Of a DNA stretch of 64,000 nt, positions 44,993 through 54,384 are shown one piece after another. The notes under the pieces are model-generated. The model made no database searches. It saw only the letters and a list, made by a program, of their open reading frames with translations, and was not told where the DNA came from. The first letter of the stretch is position 1, and each line of letters starts with the position of its first letter. Made by a program: the position numbers and the translations under genes. Origin of the DNA: an uncultured Tenacibaculum sp. (lineage in GTDB: Bacteria; Bacteroidota; Bacteroidia; Flavobacteriales; Flavobacteriaceae); NCBI RefSeq assembly GCF_947504135.1, contig NZ_CANNGG010000003.1, forward strand, positions 124,001 to 188,000. Direction: 5' to 3'.

Positions 44993-45027
44993 AAAAAAGC
45001 TCTAGCAAATTTGCTAGAGTTTTTTTT
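44993..45027. terminator. Bidirectional terminator
   Basis: Twenty-base perfect palindrome CTCTAGCAAATTTGCTAGAG (45000-45019) with A and T runs on the two sides. Confidence 0.95.
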
Positions 45028-45046
45028 ATTATTACAACGTTTACTT

Positions 45047-45931
45047 CTAACCTATTTTTAAAGAAGTCATACTTAAAGACCCCGCTAATAACTTATCATT
45101 AAAAAGCTGAACCTCTTCATTTTTTTGTTGCAACCCTAAACTATAAATCAAAGGCAGATAATGATCTGGAGTTGGAATTGCAAGCTGAAAAGCTTTTGAT
45201 TGTTTCGTATAATCTATTAAAGGTTGGTAATTTCCTTCTAATAAATACTTATTAACCGTTGCTCTTGCTTCAATAGCCCAATCATACCCATAGTTATCCT
45301 TATCAAAATTCTTCCAGTCGACCAATCGTAAATTATGAACAATATTTCCACTTCCTATAATCAACACTCCTTTTTGTCTTAAAGAAGTAAGTTGTTTTGC
45401 CAATTCAAAATGGTAATTAGCATCTTTGGTATAATCAATACTTAATTGGATTACGGGCACATCAGCTTTTGGAAATAAATATTTTAATACTGTCCAAGCA
45501 CCATGATCTAATCCCCAATGCTCATCTAACTCTACTAAATTAGGGTGTAATAATTGTTTAGTTTCTTTAGCTAACTCTGGGCTTCCTTTTGCAGGATATT
45601 GCTGTTCAAATAACTCTTGAGGAAAACCACCAAAATCGTGAATGGTTTTAGGCATTTTCATCGCAGTTACTTTGGTTCCTATAGTAAACCAATGTGCCGA
45701 AACACAAATAATAGCCTTAGGTTTAGGCAATGTTTTTGAAACATCTTGAAAACCTCTAGTAAACTCGTTTTCTTCAATAGCATTCATAGGACTACCATGT
45801 CCCAAAAACAACACTGGCATTGTCTGAGAAACTGGTAAACTATCTGATAACTTTTTTAATCCTCTCAATGATCCCATACTCAAATTTACTGATGCTAACC
45901 CTAGTAACTGTAAAAACGCTGATCGTTTCAT
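45047..45931 (-). CDS. ygiD: 4,5-DOPA-extradiol-dioxygenase-like protein (YgiD/LigB family)
   Basis: A 294-residue zinc or iron dioxygenase-fold protein: LGHGSPMNAI, SAHWFT, GLDHGAWTVL and a histidine in TPDHYLPLIY supply the metal ligands. A 30-residue N-terminal extension with hydrophobic LLGLASVNLSMGS suggests an exported or anchored form. It lies in the HxlR-linked oxidoreductase/YceI cluster, a setting expected for quinone or aromatic compound handling. Native substrate is unknown. Confidence 0.85.
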   Translation of the reverse strand: MKRSAFLQLLGLASVNLSMGSLRGLKKLSDSLPVSQTMPVLFLGHGSPMNAIEENEFTRGFQDVSKTLPKPKAIICVSAHWFTIGTKVTAMKMPKTIHDFGGFPQELFEQQYPAKGSPELAKETKQLLHPNLVELDEHWGLDHGAWTVLKYLFPKADVPVIQLSIDYTKDANYHFELAKQLTSLRQKGVLIIGSGNIVHNLRLVDWKNFDKDNYGYDWAIEARATVNKYLLEGNYQPLIDYTKQSKAFQLAIPTPDHYLPLIYSLGLQQKNEEVQLFNDKLLAGSLSMTSLKIG

Positions 45932-45962
45932 AAGGGTATTTTTGTTTATTTATAATATTAAA

Positions 45963-45992
45963 ACATATCCTAAACTTTTATTTAGGATATGT
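45963..45992 (-). terminator. Terminator after YceI gene
   Basis: ACATATCCTAAA, six-base loop, TTTAGGATATGT; on the minus strand a T-rich run follows. It separates the YceI gene from ygiD. Confidence 0.8.
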
Positions 45993-46010
45993 ATACAATT
46001 TAAATTGGTT

Positions 46011-46586
46011 TTAAAAAACCAAATCAACTACCAAATCAAACTCGTCGTATATTGCTTTATCTTTTAAACCATCAAAAAAGCTAGTAGAACCGTATTTTAC
46101 GTCATACTTTGCTCTATCTACTTTTAACGATGCTGTTGCTTTTTTACCATATACTGAAATTTCAAAAGTTACAGGATTGGTTTTGTTTTTAATAGTTAAA
46201 TCAGCAGTTACTTCATAAGAATTTTTCCCTTTTGCTTTTACTTTTGTAAATACTAAGGTTGAAGTTGGATGGTTATTTACTCCAAAAAAATCGTCTGATT
46301 TTAAATGTCCTTCTAACTTTTTTTGGTATTCTCCAGATAAATCTGTTACTGCAATAGAAGTCATATTTATTATAAACTCTCCTCCTACTAATTTATCTTT
46401 TTCAAAGTTTAATATACCCGATTGTAAACTAACAGTTCCTTCGTGAGAACCAGTTACTTTATACCCTTTCCATACTACTTTACTTTCTTTCGTATTTACT
46501 TTTTTTACTTCTTTCGTAATGGTTGTGAATGATAATGTTGCGAATGCAATTAACATAAACACTAATGGATTTTTTAAATTTTTCAT
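46011..46586 (-). CDS. YceI-family exported lipid-binding protein
   Basis: A 191-residue protein with a signal peptide (LVFMLIAFATLSFT). The mature YceI lipocalin-like barrel has SKVVWKGYKVTGSHEGTVSL, HLKSDDFFGVNNHPTSTL and a C-terminal FDLVVDLVF strand. The family binds isoprenoid or polyprenyl lipids. It starts 19 bases after the oxidoreductase gene and is probably cotranscribed with it. Confidence 0.9.
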   Translation of the reverse strand: MKNLKNPLVFMLIAFATLSFTTITKEVKKVNTKESKVVWKGYKVTGSHEGTVSLQSGILNFEKDKLVGGEFIINMTSIAVTDLSGEYQKKLEGHLKSDDFFGVNNHPTSTLVFTKVKAKGKNSYEVTADLTIKNKTNPVTFEISVYGKKATASLKVDRAKYDVKYGSTSFFDGLKDKAIYDEFDLVVDLVF

Positions 46587-46605
46587 TGTTTCTAGTTTTT
46601 ATTAT

Positions 46606-47118
46606 TTATTGTAAAATTAAATCTGCGTATTGTTTTGAATTTATTTGTATGTCTTCGAATTCTGGATTGTCATTTGCTCCATAAAACACATGTGATGGTA
46701 ACATTTCTAATCCACAAAATTGAAACGAAACTGTTACTGATTTTAATAGGTCTTCTAAAGATACGAAACTATTATAGGTTTCTTCAGTACCTCCTGTTGA
46801 TACAGATAAACGAAACTTTTTCCCTTTTAACTTATCTCCTTCAGGGCCAAAAGCCCAACCATAGGTTAAAACTTCATCCATCCATTTTTTTAATAAAAAA
46901 GGGGTATTAAACCAGTGTAACGGAAATTGAATAATAATACTATCATGGTTTAATAACAATTCTTGTTCTTTTACTACATCAATATTTAAGTCTGGATACT
47001 CATTATATAGTTGATGAATAGTTACTTTATCATCGTATTGTTGTAGCTCATTTATCCAAGACTTATTAACTTTTAACTCCTTTATATTCGGATGTGTTAC
47101 AATTACTAAGTGTTTCAT
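46606..47118 (-). CDS. NAD(P)H-dependent flavin oxidoreductase (quinone reductase type)
   Basis: A 170-residue flavodoxin-like reductase from MKHLVIVTHPN (start 47118; an upstream start at 47172 would lie in the promoter). IIQFPLHWFNTPFLLKKWMDEV and FRLSVSTGGTEETY match the NQO/MdaB/KefF family, which reduces quinones with FMN or FAD. It is divergent from an HxlR regulator, the usual arrangement. A TATTTTTG promoter box lies at 47147-47154. Confidence 0.88.
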   Translation of the reverse strand: MKHLVIVTHPNIKELKVNKSWINELQQYDDKVTIHQLYNEYPDLNIDVVKEQELLLNHDSIIIQFPLHWFNTPFLLKKWMDEVLTYGWAFGPEGDKLKGKKFRLSVSTGGTEETYNSFVSLEDLLKSVTVSFQFCGLEMLPSHVFYGANDNPEFEDIQINSKQYADLILQ

Positions 47119-47146
47119 TATTTTACATTTACTTGTTTTAACACTA

Positions 47147-47214
47147 CAAAAATATGTATATTTGCTATACAAAAGTAACTACTATACTTTAATATACCAG
47201 TATACAAAAGTATA
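47147..47214. promoter_or_regulatory. HxlR divergent promoter with candidate operators
   Basis: CAAAAATA at 47147-47154 is the minus-strand promoter box of the reductase. TATACAAAAGTA occurs twice (47166-47177 and 47201-47212). TATACTTT (47183-47190) and AAAGTATA (47207-47214) form an inverted pair. These AAAGTATA units are probable HxlR binding sites. Confidence 0.6.
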
Positions 47215-47230
47215 TCAACTTTAACATTAG

Positions 47231-47587
47231 ATGGAAACAAGTACAAAAATAGAAGAGCTTAAAAGATGCTCTGTTCAATATGTATTAGCTTTAAGAGATA
47301 CTCTAAACGTAATAAGTGGAAAGTGGAAATTATCTATTATAGGAAGCCTTTTATATAGAAAAATGCGCTTTAAAGAACTACAACGTAATATTGGAAAAAT
47401 TTCTCCAAGAATGTTATCTAAAGAATTAAAAGATTTAGAGGCTAATGGAATTATTAAACGTACCGTTTACGATACAACTCCTGTTACTGTAGAATATGAA
47501 TTAACAGAATCTGGAATGAGACTACATACTGCTTTAGACGTAATGGTTGCTTGGGGAATTGAACATCGTGAAATGACGTTGAAATAA
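47231..47587 (+). CDS. HxlR-family winged-helix regulator
   Basis: A 118-residue regulator: LRDTLNVISGKWKLSIIGSLLYRKMRFKELQRNIGKISPRMLSKELKDLEANGII is the HxlR core. Cys13 in LKRCSVQY matches the conserved N-terminal redox cysteine of YodB/HypR-like members that sense quinones or electrophiles. It is divergent from the reductase/YceI genes with AAAGTATA repeats between. It probably represses them and itself. Confidence 0.93.
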   Translation: METSTKIEELKRCSVQYVLALRDTLNVISGKWKLSIIGSLLYRKMRFKELQRNIGKISPRMLSKELKDLEANGIIKRTVYDTTPVTVEYELTESGMRLHTALDVMVAWGIEHREMTLK

Positions 47588-47589
47588 GT

Positions 47590-47623
47590 AAAAAAGGAAG
47601 AACATTTTAGTGTTCCTCCTTTT
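47590..47623. terminator. Terminator after HxlR gene
   Basis: AAAAAGGA-GAACA pairs with TGTTC-CTCCTTTT with one bulge, between HxlR and the convergent phosphoesterase remnant. Confidence 0.75.
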
Positions 47624-47632
47624 ATAATCTCT

Positions 47633-48561
47633 CTAACGCTTTTCATAAACCCTAACATCTTCGGATTGTAATTTTAAGAAGTCATCTTTTACTCTAACTC
47701 TTATTAAATGCATTCCTGTTGAAAGGTTTTCAGGCATTTTAAGCCTCCATAAGTGTTTACTTTTTGTAGTTGGTTTTGGCATTTTTGACAATTTTTGCCC
47801 TTTATACCTTCCTAACTCTTGAAGCAAATAAAATCTTTTTAATTCTGGCGCTACTCCTTGGTGATACTCCATAGACTGCCATGTTACACCATCAAAAGAA
47901 GCCTCAACTTTTGTAGTTTCTCCTCCTGCAAACACATTTGCATACACATAACGCTAATTTAAAATGTTTATTTCTGTATCCCATTCTTTGTTCTCTGGAA
48001 CCCAAAAATGCATTTGCTTTTTTATAGGTGCTCCTGAAACTTTACAGTTAAGTTGATAGTCGCTATCTTCTGTCTCTAAAAACCAATATCCTTTTGGAGC
48101 ACCATCATACATCATAGCAAATGGAACTCCATGAATGTCATGTGCTCTTTGCCACCAGGCACCACAAACCGCTCCTCCTACTAACTGATGAACTGCTGGT
48201 TTTTGACTTCTTTTAAAAAAGTATGGTACTGTGTATGCGTATGCCCTATAGCAACCAAAACCTTTTCGAAAGGGTTCATCAACCCTATAAGCTTTTCTTT
48301 ATTTCTTGTATACTCTAAAGGAATATGCGTGAAAATTTTTATTGAATTATATTTCTTTTCAAACTTCTTGATTATGTTAGATACAAATGTTAATTGATTT
48401 TCATCAAACTTACCTATATACTCACGGTTATTTATTGGAAAATTGTTGTTGAGTACCAAAAACAGGTTATCTCCATATTCAAAAGCATAATATGAAGGCC
48501 CAAATGAAGCTTCGAAAGTTTTGTCTCTATTAGAAAATTCTTGCTCTTCAAAGTTTAAATC
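47633..48561 (-). pseudogene. Calcineurin-like phosphoesterase remnant (3' part)
   Basis: On the minus strand, LNFEEQEFSN through FGPSYYAFEYG and IGHTHTQYHTF is the second half of a calcineurin-like metallophosphoesterase (GHTH motif). After a T-run near 48219 the frame shifts by one base; the next frame reads KPAVHQLVGGAVCGAWW and on to EINILN. It is stopped by TAG at about 47954-47956, then resumes in frame with RYVYANVFAGG to the C-terminal domain. One base lost in a T7-like run would explain the shift. The N-terminal half is missing and replaced by MobC sequence. Confidence 0.85.
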
Positions 48562-49260
48562 GTAAATATACATACTAAACCCTTTTTCAATCTGCTGTTT
48601 GATGTAGTTGTTTACAATAGCATAAGATTTACCAGAACCTGGGGTTCCTAGTACAATCGTTGCCCTAAACGGATTAATAACATGAATCCAACCGTCATTC
48701 CACTTTTCTTTATAATAGAATTTGGTAGGGAGATTAACCGAATACTCATTTTGCATCAATCTGGTTTCCTGCATAAAACTTTCATTTTCGTTGTTGAATA
48801 CATCATTCATTAGATTGTTGCAAAGCAGTCTACTCATCCAAACCCCAGCCATTAATAATGCTATATAACCGAAAGAGGTAGTCAGGATATAAAGTAAAGT
48901 GGCTATCTCTATTGATAAATTCAATAATGGGGTATTGAAAAAAAACAGGATAAAACCTATACCCAAAGTTCTGTAAATTTTACGCCAGGTAATCTTTTCA
49001 TTCTTTATACCTTTAGTCCCTAGACAACTCAATGCCAATAATACCAATGCAAAAACTTTAGTGTAAAGTGTATAAGCAAACAATCCAGCTGTTCTGTTTA
49101 AATTGGTCAGAATCTTGTCTACAACGCCTAGTATCCAACCATGTTCGGCAAAGAAACCATAGCAAAACCAGTAAAAGTGCATTAGGACAATAATAACGCT
49201 CACTGCACGCATAAAAGCCATTACTTTGGCTAGTCCCCTTAAATCATCCTCTCCCTGCAT
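48562..49260 (-). pseudogene. Truncated MobC/TraG-type conjugation ATPase, fused to phosphoesterase remnant
   Basis: The first 233 residues of a 359-residue open frame (48181-49260): several membrane helices (MHFYWFCYGFF is the YWF-type N terminus) and the Walker A loop GTPGSGKS at residues 205-212. This is the N-terminal third of the Bacteroidota coupling protein MobC/TraG. After MYIYD the frame passes without a stop into phosphoesterase sequence, so the ATPase core is lost. Its relaxase partners are absent. It is a remnant of an integrative conjugative or mobilisable element. Confidence 0.85.
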
Positions 49261-49394
49261 TTTTTATTAAAATTTGTGAGATAATATATAAGCTATTGGG
49301 TATGGTTTGTTAGAACTGGAACTGTTTGACTTTTAAAGGTTAAGCTATTCTTCTTTTTTATAATTGATTACAAAAAAGTAAGATTTAATCATTT

Positions 49395-49440
49395 TCCCTT
49401 AAAACAGGGATATAAAGATCTATTATTTGTTTCATTTTTG
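49395..49440 (+). promoter_or_regulatory. Immunity-island promoter 1 (TCCCT-N6-AGGGA, N22, CATTTTTG)
   Basis: TCCCT 49395-49399, AGGGA 49406-49410, then exactly 22 bases to CATTTTTG 49433-49440; 25 bases to the ATG at 49466. Same architecture as at 55602-55647 and 63415-63460. Confidence 0.7.
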
Positions 49441-49465
49441 TTTTTGAAATTAAATAGTTGATTTA

Positions 49466-50818
49466 ATGGATACTAAAAGAAAACACTTAAGTTTACTACA
49501 CAATATTTGCAAAATACTTTTTAAATCGAGCTTTACCCCAGATTTAATGAGTGATTTAGAAGCTGTTTTTTATAACAAAAAGAAATGCGTCTTTGAGTTA
49601 GAATACCCTGACTGGGAGCTAACAAGTCCTGAAAAAATCACTTGTTTTATTATAGAAAATCTTGAAGAATCAGAATTTATTCATATAAACGATTATACGT
49701 TTGATTACTGTGATGCGTTAAATATTTACACATTTTTTCACCAAGAAAAAATACCGTATAATGATGACGCATATGACCAAGAGTCTGATGAAACGGTTGT
49801 TTATGATTACCTAAACACATTGTTTGAAACACACCAACAAAAAGTGCTGGTTATTAATACTAATGGTGACGATATTGTATTTTTACCCGTAGCTTTTAGT
49901 GATTTAACAAAGCTACACAGTTTATGCTTAAAGCAGCCCTATTTTAAGGTGTCAGATGTTATAGAAGACACCTCTATTCCTATAAAAGATTCCTTTGAAC
50001 TACTCCCACTACTCTACCATGAAAAACAAGATAAAGTGCCTAGAATTTTTACAGACCGGTCTATTAGCTATAACAACTTTTTTAGAATTTTAAACAGTTA
50101 CCTCTTAAAAAACCGCACTAGTTACTGGTTTTATAATAATTTAGAAGAACAGGTAGAAATTTTGAAGGACGATAAAGACGAATTTAGAAGTCCATTAAAA
50201 CGACTTTTTAGCAAGCCTAAAAAAACCTACTTAATAGAAATCAAAAACAAGGATGAAGAAAGTTCACTTTTATGGGACGGAAACAAGACGAATGAACTTT
50301 TTATACAATATACCCTAGCCACTGATAGCCAATATAAACAACAAGAAACACAGCAACATTTTATCAATAATAGCAATTACAATAGTTTGCTCTTAAAACC
50401 AGATAATCCGTTACAGCTCATGTGGGAACGCACCTTAAGAGGACTAGAAAATTTAGAGTTTTATTACCCACAAATAGATTCTAAAAAACTTCGTAAAATT
50501 ATAAGCGACGATAGGTTTGCTGCCTGCTCATATGAAGAAGCACATAAATTCCCTAACCAACCTTTTGAGTTTTATGTACGTCATCTTAATGAAGAAACCC
50601 TCAAAAAAGACATACTGCCAATGTTAGGCATAAAAGTAGGTCTTGATATGTTTTATTACAAATCATATTCAGCAGATTATCTGGTGTTCTTTTCAAAAGA
50701 AAACGATGAGATGGAACTTATATTAAGTAATCAACCCGAACGCTATTTTTGGGCTATAAAACTGTTTAACGAACTTTACAACAACCTCTATACAAATAAC
50801 ATAGCAATATTAAATTAA
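49466..50818 (+). CDS. Hypothetical protein, first gene of immunity-like island
   Basis: A 450-residue cytoplasmic protein without signal peptide or membrane helix, rich in acidic, aromatic and Asn/Tyr residues (FDYCDALNIYTFFHQEK, LENLEFYYPQIDSKKLRK). I do not recognise a domain. It has its own dyad promoter. Its place at the head of an array of SUKH, MORN and GAD-like genes suggests an immunity or toxin-neutralising protein; that is inference from context only. Confidence 0.75.
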   Translation: MDTKRKHLSLLHNICKILFKSSFTPDLMSDLEAVFYNKKKCVFELEYPDWELTSPEKITCFIIENLEESEFIHINDYTFDYCDALNIYTFFHQEKIPYNDDAYDQESDETVVYDYLNTLFETHQQKVLVINTNGDDIVFLPVAFSDLTKLHSLCLKQPYFKVSDVIEDTSIPIKDSFELLPLLYHEKQDKVPRIFTDRSISYNNFFRILNSYLLKNRTSYWFYNNLEEQVEILKDDKDEFRSPLKRLFSKPKKTYLIEIKNKDEESSLLWDGNKTNELFIQYTLATDSQYKQQETQQHFINNSNYNSLLLKPDNPLQLMWERTLRGLENLEFYYPQIDSKKLRKIISDDRFAACSYEEAHKFPNQPFEFYVRHLNEETLKKDILPMLGIKVGLDMFYYKSYSADYLVFFSKENDEMELILSNQPERYFWAIKLFNELYNNLYTNNIAILN

Positions 50819-50841
50819 CTATTTATTTTGAATCTACATAT

Positions 50842-53532
50842 ATGAAATTACCTATAACAACCCTACTAATAACACTTTTTACTGCCACCGCTTTTGCACA
50901 ACAAGACACCTTATGGTTTGATGGTGGATGGAACAAAACTACAAAAGACAAAGCCCATTTTTACAGACCACCAGCAAAAAAAGAAAAGCGCAACCTATAC
51001 CGCATGAATGATTACCATATAAACGGTAACTTACAAATGACTGGGCTTTCAAAATTTAAAGATTCCGTGCATTTTGAAGGTACAGCTACTTGGTATGATG
51101 ATGATGGTAGAATCATGCAAATGCAAACCTATAAAAACAATAAGCTAAACGGTGTGAGCTCCTATTATAGATATGACGAATGTGACGATAAGCCTGCTCA
51201 AAAGGTCACCCCTGAAGTAGCACAAATTAAAGAAGCTGGTGCTGATGATGATTGTATTTATAATATTCGTGAAATTACTTATAAAGACAACCATGAAATA
51301 AAGCAAATACTTTACGATACCAATAAAAAAGGTGCACGCAAAGAATATTACTATAAAAAAGGACACATCTATAAAAAAATGTATTATGATACTAAGGGTA
51401 AGCTATTAGGCACCTATTATCTACCAAGAAATGGCAAAGAACATGGCGTAACTGTTAGTTATTATAACAACCCCTTGCGTCCTAAAGAAATAATAGCCGT
51501 TAAAGATGATTACCCTATGTACGCTCACGCCTATTATCCAAACGGACAAAAACGTAGCAGTTTTGACACCATTCAAAAAATTAAAACCTATTATGATGAA
51601 AAAGGCAAAGTCATGGGCAAACTGCAATATGAAGGTGAGCTGGACAAATTACTTTATTATCACGGAAAACGCTATACATTCTACCCAGACGGAAAAACAA
51701 TTGAAAAAATAGAAACATACGATAGTGAGTACCTTATAAAGGTTGAAGAATATAATGGAGGCGTATTAATTCGTGAAAATTTTTATGAGGATTTTGAGAT
51801 TGTTAAAATCATCAGCTATACCGATAACGGCAAAAAAATTGGTGAGTTTACCCAAAAAGACAACGAATTAAATGGTACCATTCGTAATAAATACAATCAA
51901 ATTATCACCTATAAAAATAGCTTCCCTGTAAAGGCAACCATACCTTATATAAACTCTAGAAAGTTATTCTCTACCCTAAAAGATTCTGTAATTACCTACC
52001 ACGATACCCTTGGTAATCCCATTGCAACCTTAAAAGTTGGTTTAAAAAAAGGAAAGTTCATTGTAGATAGGCTAGAAACTGGCGAATACATACCAATACC
52101 TATTGAAGGAACTTTGGTGACTCCAGACCTTAATCAACGTATTGCAGGTAAAACAACCTTTAACAACTATAAAAAAACACAAAAAACAACCTTTAATTAT
52201 ATAAAAAATAAGCGTTTTAAGCAACATATACGCTATAACGAAAACGAAGAACCCTTAAAGCACACGTTTTATTATAGCAATGGTAACAAACAATATGAAT
52301 TGTTTTTTAATCCTGCTACTGAAAAAAAAGAAAAAGGCATCTTTTTTAATAAAAATGGCGAGAAAATTTCAGAATTTAACTATCAAACCAAAACAGGTAC
52401 GCTCTATGAGTTTTATGAAAATTCTAACGATATTAAAGAAGTTAACACGCAAAAAAACGGGCAATTCATTGCTGGAAAACGGTATCAGCGAGTGTATGAC
52501 AGAAACCTAAAAGCTTATAAAAATGTACTTCGTGAAGATGTTACTGCCAACGGAGAATCAATTTTTTACTCCAAAAAAGATACTGTAATAGGAAAGGCTA
52601 TTTTTAAAAATGGGAAACCTTGGTCTGGTACAGTGTATGATTATAAAAACAATAGAAAAATTCAAGTCAAAGATGGGAAAAAACACGGTATTTATATAGA
52701 TTATACAGGAGATGAAAAAACCATCCGTGAACAAGGGTATTATAAAAATGGAGAAAAACATGGAAAATTCATTACATGGGGAGGCATTCGACCCTCTTAT
52801 GAGTGGAAAAGAGTTAAGCAAAAAGAAGAAAACTATAAACACAGTATGCTTGACGGTTATACTATTAAATACAATAAAAAAGGTAAAGAGATTTCAAAAG
52901 TATTATACAAAAACGGTAAACGTGAAGGTTATGCTACAAGCTATAATGAGAAAACCAATAAAACCTATCGTCTACTCTATAAAAACGACAAGCCATTTGA
53001 AGGTGTTACGGTTAATAGATTTAACGATGAAAAGGTATATAAAAACGGGAATATTGTTAAAGAAACAAACCATACAGGTGTAAAAACACATAACAATACC
53101 TACCAAACCATTAAAACCATTACCATCCATAAAGATAAAGCAACAAAACAGGTTACTGTTTATGATTTGAATGATAATAAACTGCTATCCTATTCCGAAA
53201 TAAACAATGTATTACAAGGTGAGGTTATTCAGTACCTCAACAATAAGCCCAAATACAAAGCTGTGTTTAAAGACGGAAAATTACAAGAAGGCAGCATTTG
53301 GATAAAAAGCTATAGCAGATTTCCATCGGAGAAATATTTTCAATTAAGCAAACAAAAACAGTCCATTTCTCTCAAAACATTCAACGAAGACCTACAACTA
53401 TTGTTTAGTGCAGAGATTAACCCAAAACTTTATAAAGATTATAAAGAGAGAGTATTATCGTTCAGAGGTTATAATTTAAAAGTTAGTGGATATGACCTTT
53501 TAAATATAAATCTTTACGAAAACATTAAGTAA
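50842..53532 (+). CDS. Large exported MORN/YwqK-type repeat protein
   Basis: An 896-residue protein with a signal peptide (LLITLFTATAFAQQ). The mature part is made of repeated strand-turn-strand units: DGRIMQMQTYKNNKLNGVSSYY, NGKEHGVTVSYYN, KDGKKHGIYIDYTGDE, YYKNGEKHGKFITW and KNGKREGYATSYNEK, typical of YwqK/MORN_2 antitoxin-like proteins. Long members occur in Bacteroidota near toxin and immunity genes. It starts 23 bases after the 450-residue gene. Location is periplasm or surface; partner unknown. Confidence 0.85.
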   Translation: MKLPITTLLITLFTATAFAQQDTLWFDGGWNKTTKDKAHFYRPPAKKEKRNLYRMNDYHINGNLQMTGLSKFKDSVHFEGTATWYDDDGRIMQMQTYKNNKLNGVSSYYRYDECDDKPAQKVTPEVAQIKEAGADDDCIYNIREITYKDNHEIKQILYDTNKKGARKEYYYKKGHIYKKMYYDTKGKLLGTYYLPRNGKEHGVTVSYYNNPLRPKEIIAVKDDYPMYAHAYYPNGQKRSSFDTIQKIKTYYDEKGKVMGKLQYEGELDKLLYYHGKRYTFYPDGKTIEKIETYDSEYLIKVEEYNGGVLIRENFYEDFEIVKIISYTDNGKKIGEFTQKDNELNGTIRNKYNQIITYKNSFPVKATIPYINSRKLFSTLKDSVITYHDTLGNPIATLKVGLKKGKFIVDRLETGEYIPIPIEGTLVTPDLNQRIAGKTTFNNYKKTQKTTFNYIKNKRFKQHIRYNENEEPLKHTFYYSNGNKQYELFFNPATEKKEKGIFFNKNGEKISEFNYQTKTGTLYEFYENSNDIKEVNTQKNGQFIAGKRYQRVYDRNLKAYKNVLREDVTANGESIFYSKKDTVIGKAIFKNGKPWSGTVYDYKNNRKIQVKDGKKHGIYIDYTGDEKTIREQGYYKNGEKHGKFITWGGIRPSYEWKRVKQKEENYKHSMLDGYTIKYNKKGKEISKVLYKNGKREGYATSYNEKTNKTYRLLYKNDKPFEGVTVNRFNDEKVYKNGNIVKETNHTGVKTHNNTYQTIKTITIHKDKATKQVTVYDLNDNKLLSYSEINNVLQGEVIQYLNNKPKYKAVFKDGKLQEGSIWIKSYSRFPSEKYFQLSKQKQSISLKTFNEDLQLLFSAEINPKLYKDYKERVLSFRGYNLKVSGYDLLNINLYENIK

Positions 53533-53542
53533 CTCCAATACC

Positions 53543-54358
53543 ATGAAACTACCTAAAAACATCAATAAAATTACTCTTATCAATAATATAGAAACAGGTC
53601 CTTTCCCTCCAAACGGTTTTCAAAAATTTAAAGAAGCCAGTTTTGGCAATGGTGATTATTTTGGCTTGTATTGGGAGTTTGGAAAAGAACATCAAGAACC
53701 CATTATTTGTGAATTAGTGCATGATGAAGGACTCATAATACCAAGGTTTTCTTGTCTGAATAAATTTTTAGAATGGTATCAGTTAAACGATTACGACTGG
53801 GGTGAAGAAGAAATAAATGACGACGCCTTTGTTATAAATCTGATAAAAAAAGGCGATAATCAATTAAAACAAGGTCATACAGAAAAGGCATTAGCGTTTT
53901 ACAAACAAAGCACTGATGTTTTGGGTGAATATAGTGAGAACTGGTATAAACTGGGCTTATTATATGAAAGAGCTGGTAACCAACTAGAATTTCAAAAAAG
54001 TATCATAAACGCTGTTTTATCTAATTGGTCCATACAAAACCCATCTGAATACGCCTTGTACAAACTAAAAAATTTGAATCCTATTGATGAACTTAAGCAG
54101 CATCCGCTCATTAAAAATAGGAAAATTTTTGACCTCCATTTTGGTGGTATGAAAGAAAATAAAATTTATGAGATAATTCGCGAAATCATCACAGAACTCA
54201 TTAACATAGGAGACATTGACAAAGCCTTAACAATGGAACAAAACTACGCATTAATGATGCAAAGGGAAACAACATCCTTTCAAGAACGGTATCATTTTAA
54301 TTTAAATTCTTGGCAAAGGGATTTTAAGCAAAAAACAAGAGAGCGATTAAAAATATAG
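53543..54358 (+). CDS. SUKH (SMI1/KNR4)-like protein with TPR region
   Basis: A 271-residue protein. Residues 1-85 resemble a SUKH immunity fold (NGDYFGLYWEFGKEHQEPIICELVHDEGLIIPRFSCLNKFLEWY). Residues about 105-160 look like TPR helices (KGDNQLKQGHTEKALAFYKQS, YSENWYKLGLLYERAGNQLEF). A helical C-terminal region follows. It starts 10 bases after the MORN gene. SUKH proteins neutralise toxins of polymorphic or contact-dependent systems; its toxin is not in view. Confidence 0.7.
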   Translation: MKLPKNINKITLINNIETGPFPPNGFQKFKEASFGNGDYFGLYWEFGKEHQEPIICELVHDEGLIIPRFSCLNKFLEWYQLNDYDWGEEEINDDAFVINLIKKGDNQLKQGHTEKALAFYKQSTDVLGEYSENWYKLGLLYERAGNQLEFQKSIINAVLSNWSIQNPSEYALYKLKNLNPIDELKQHPLIKNRKIFDLHFGGMKENKIYEIIREIITELINIGDIDKALTMEQNYALMMQRETTSFQERYHFNLNSWQRDFKQKTRERLKI

Positions 54359-54384
54359 GCGGTCTCTAATATTCTATTCAGACA

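Noticed and set aside
49261..49465. Attachment site or element end beside MobC
   Set aside because: No tRNA end, integrase or direct repeat was found; only the island promoter is supported here.
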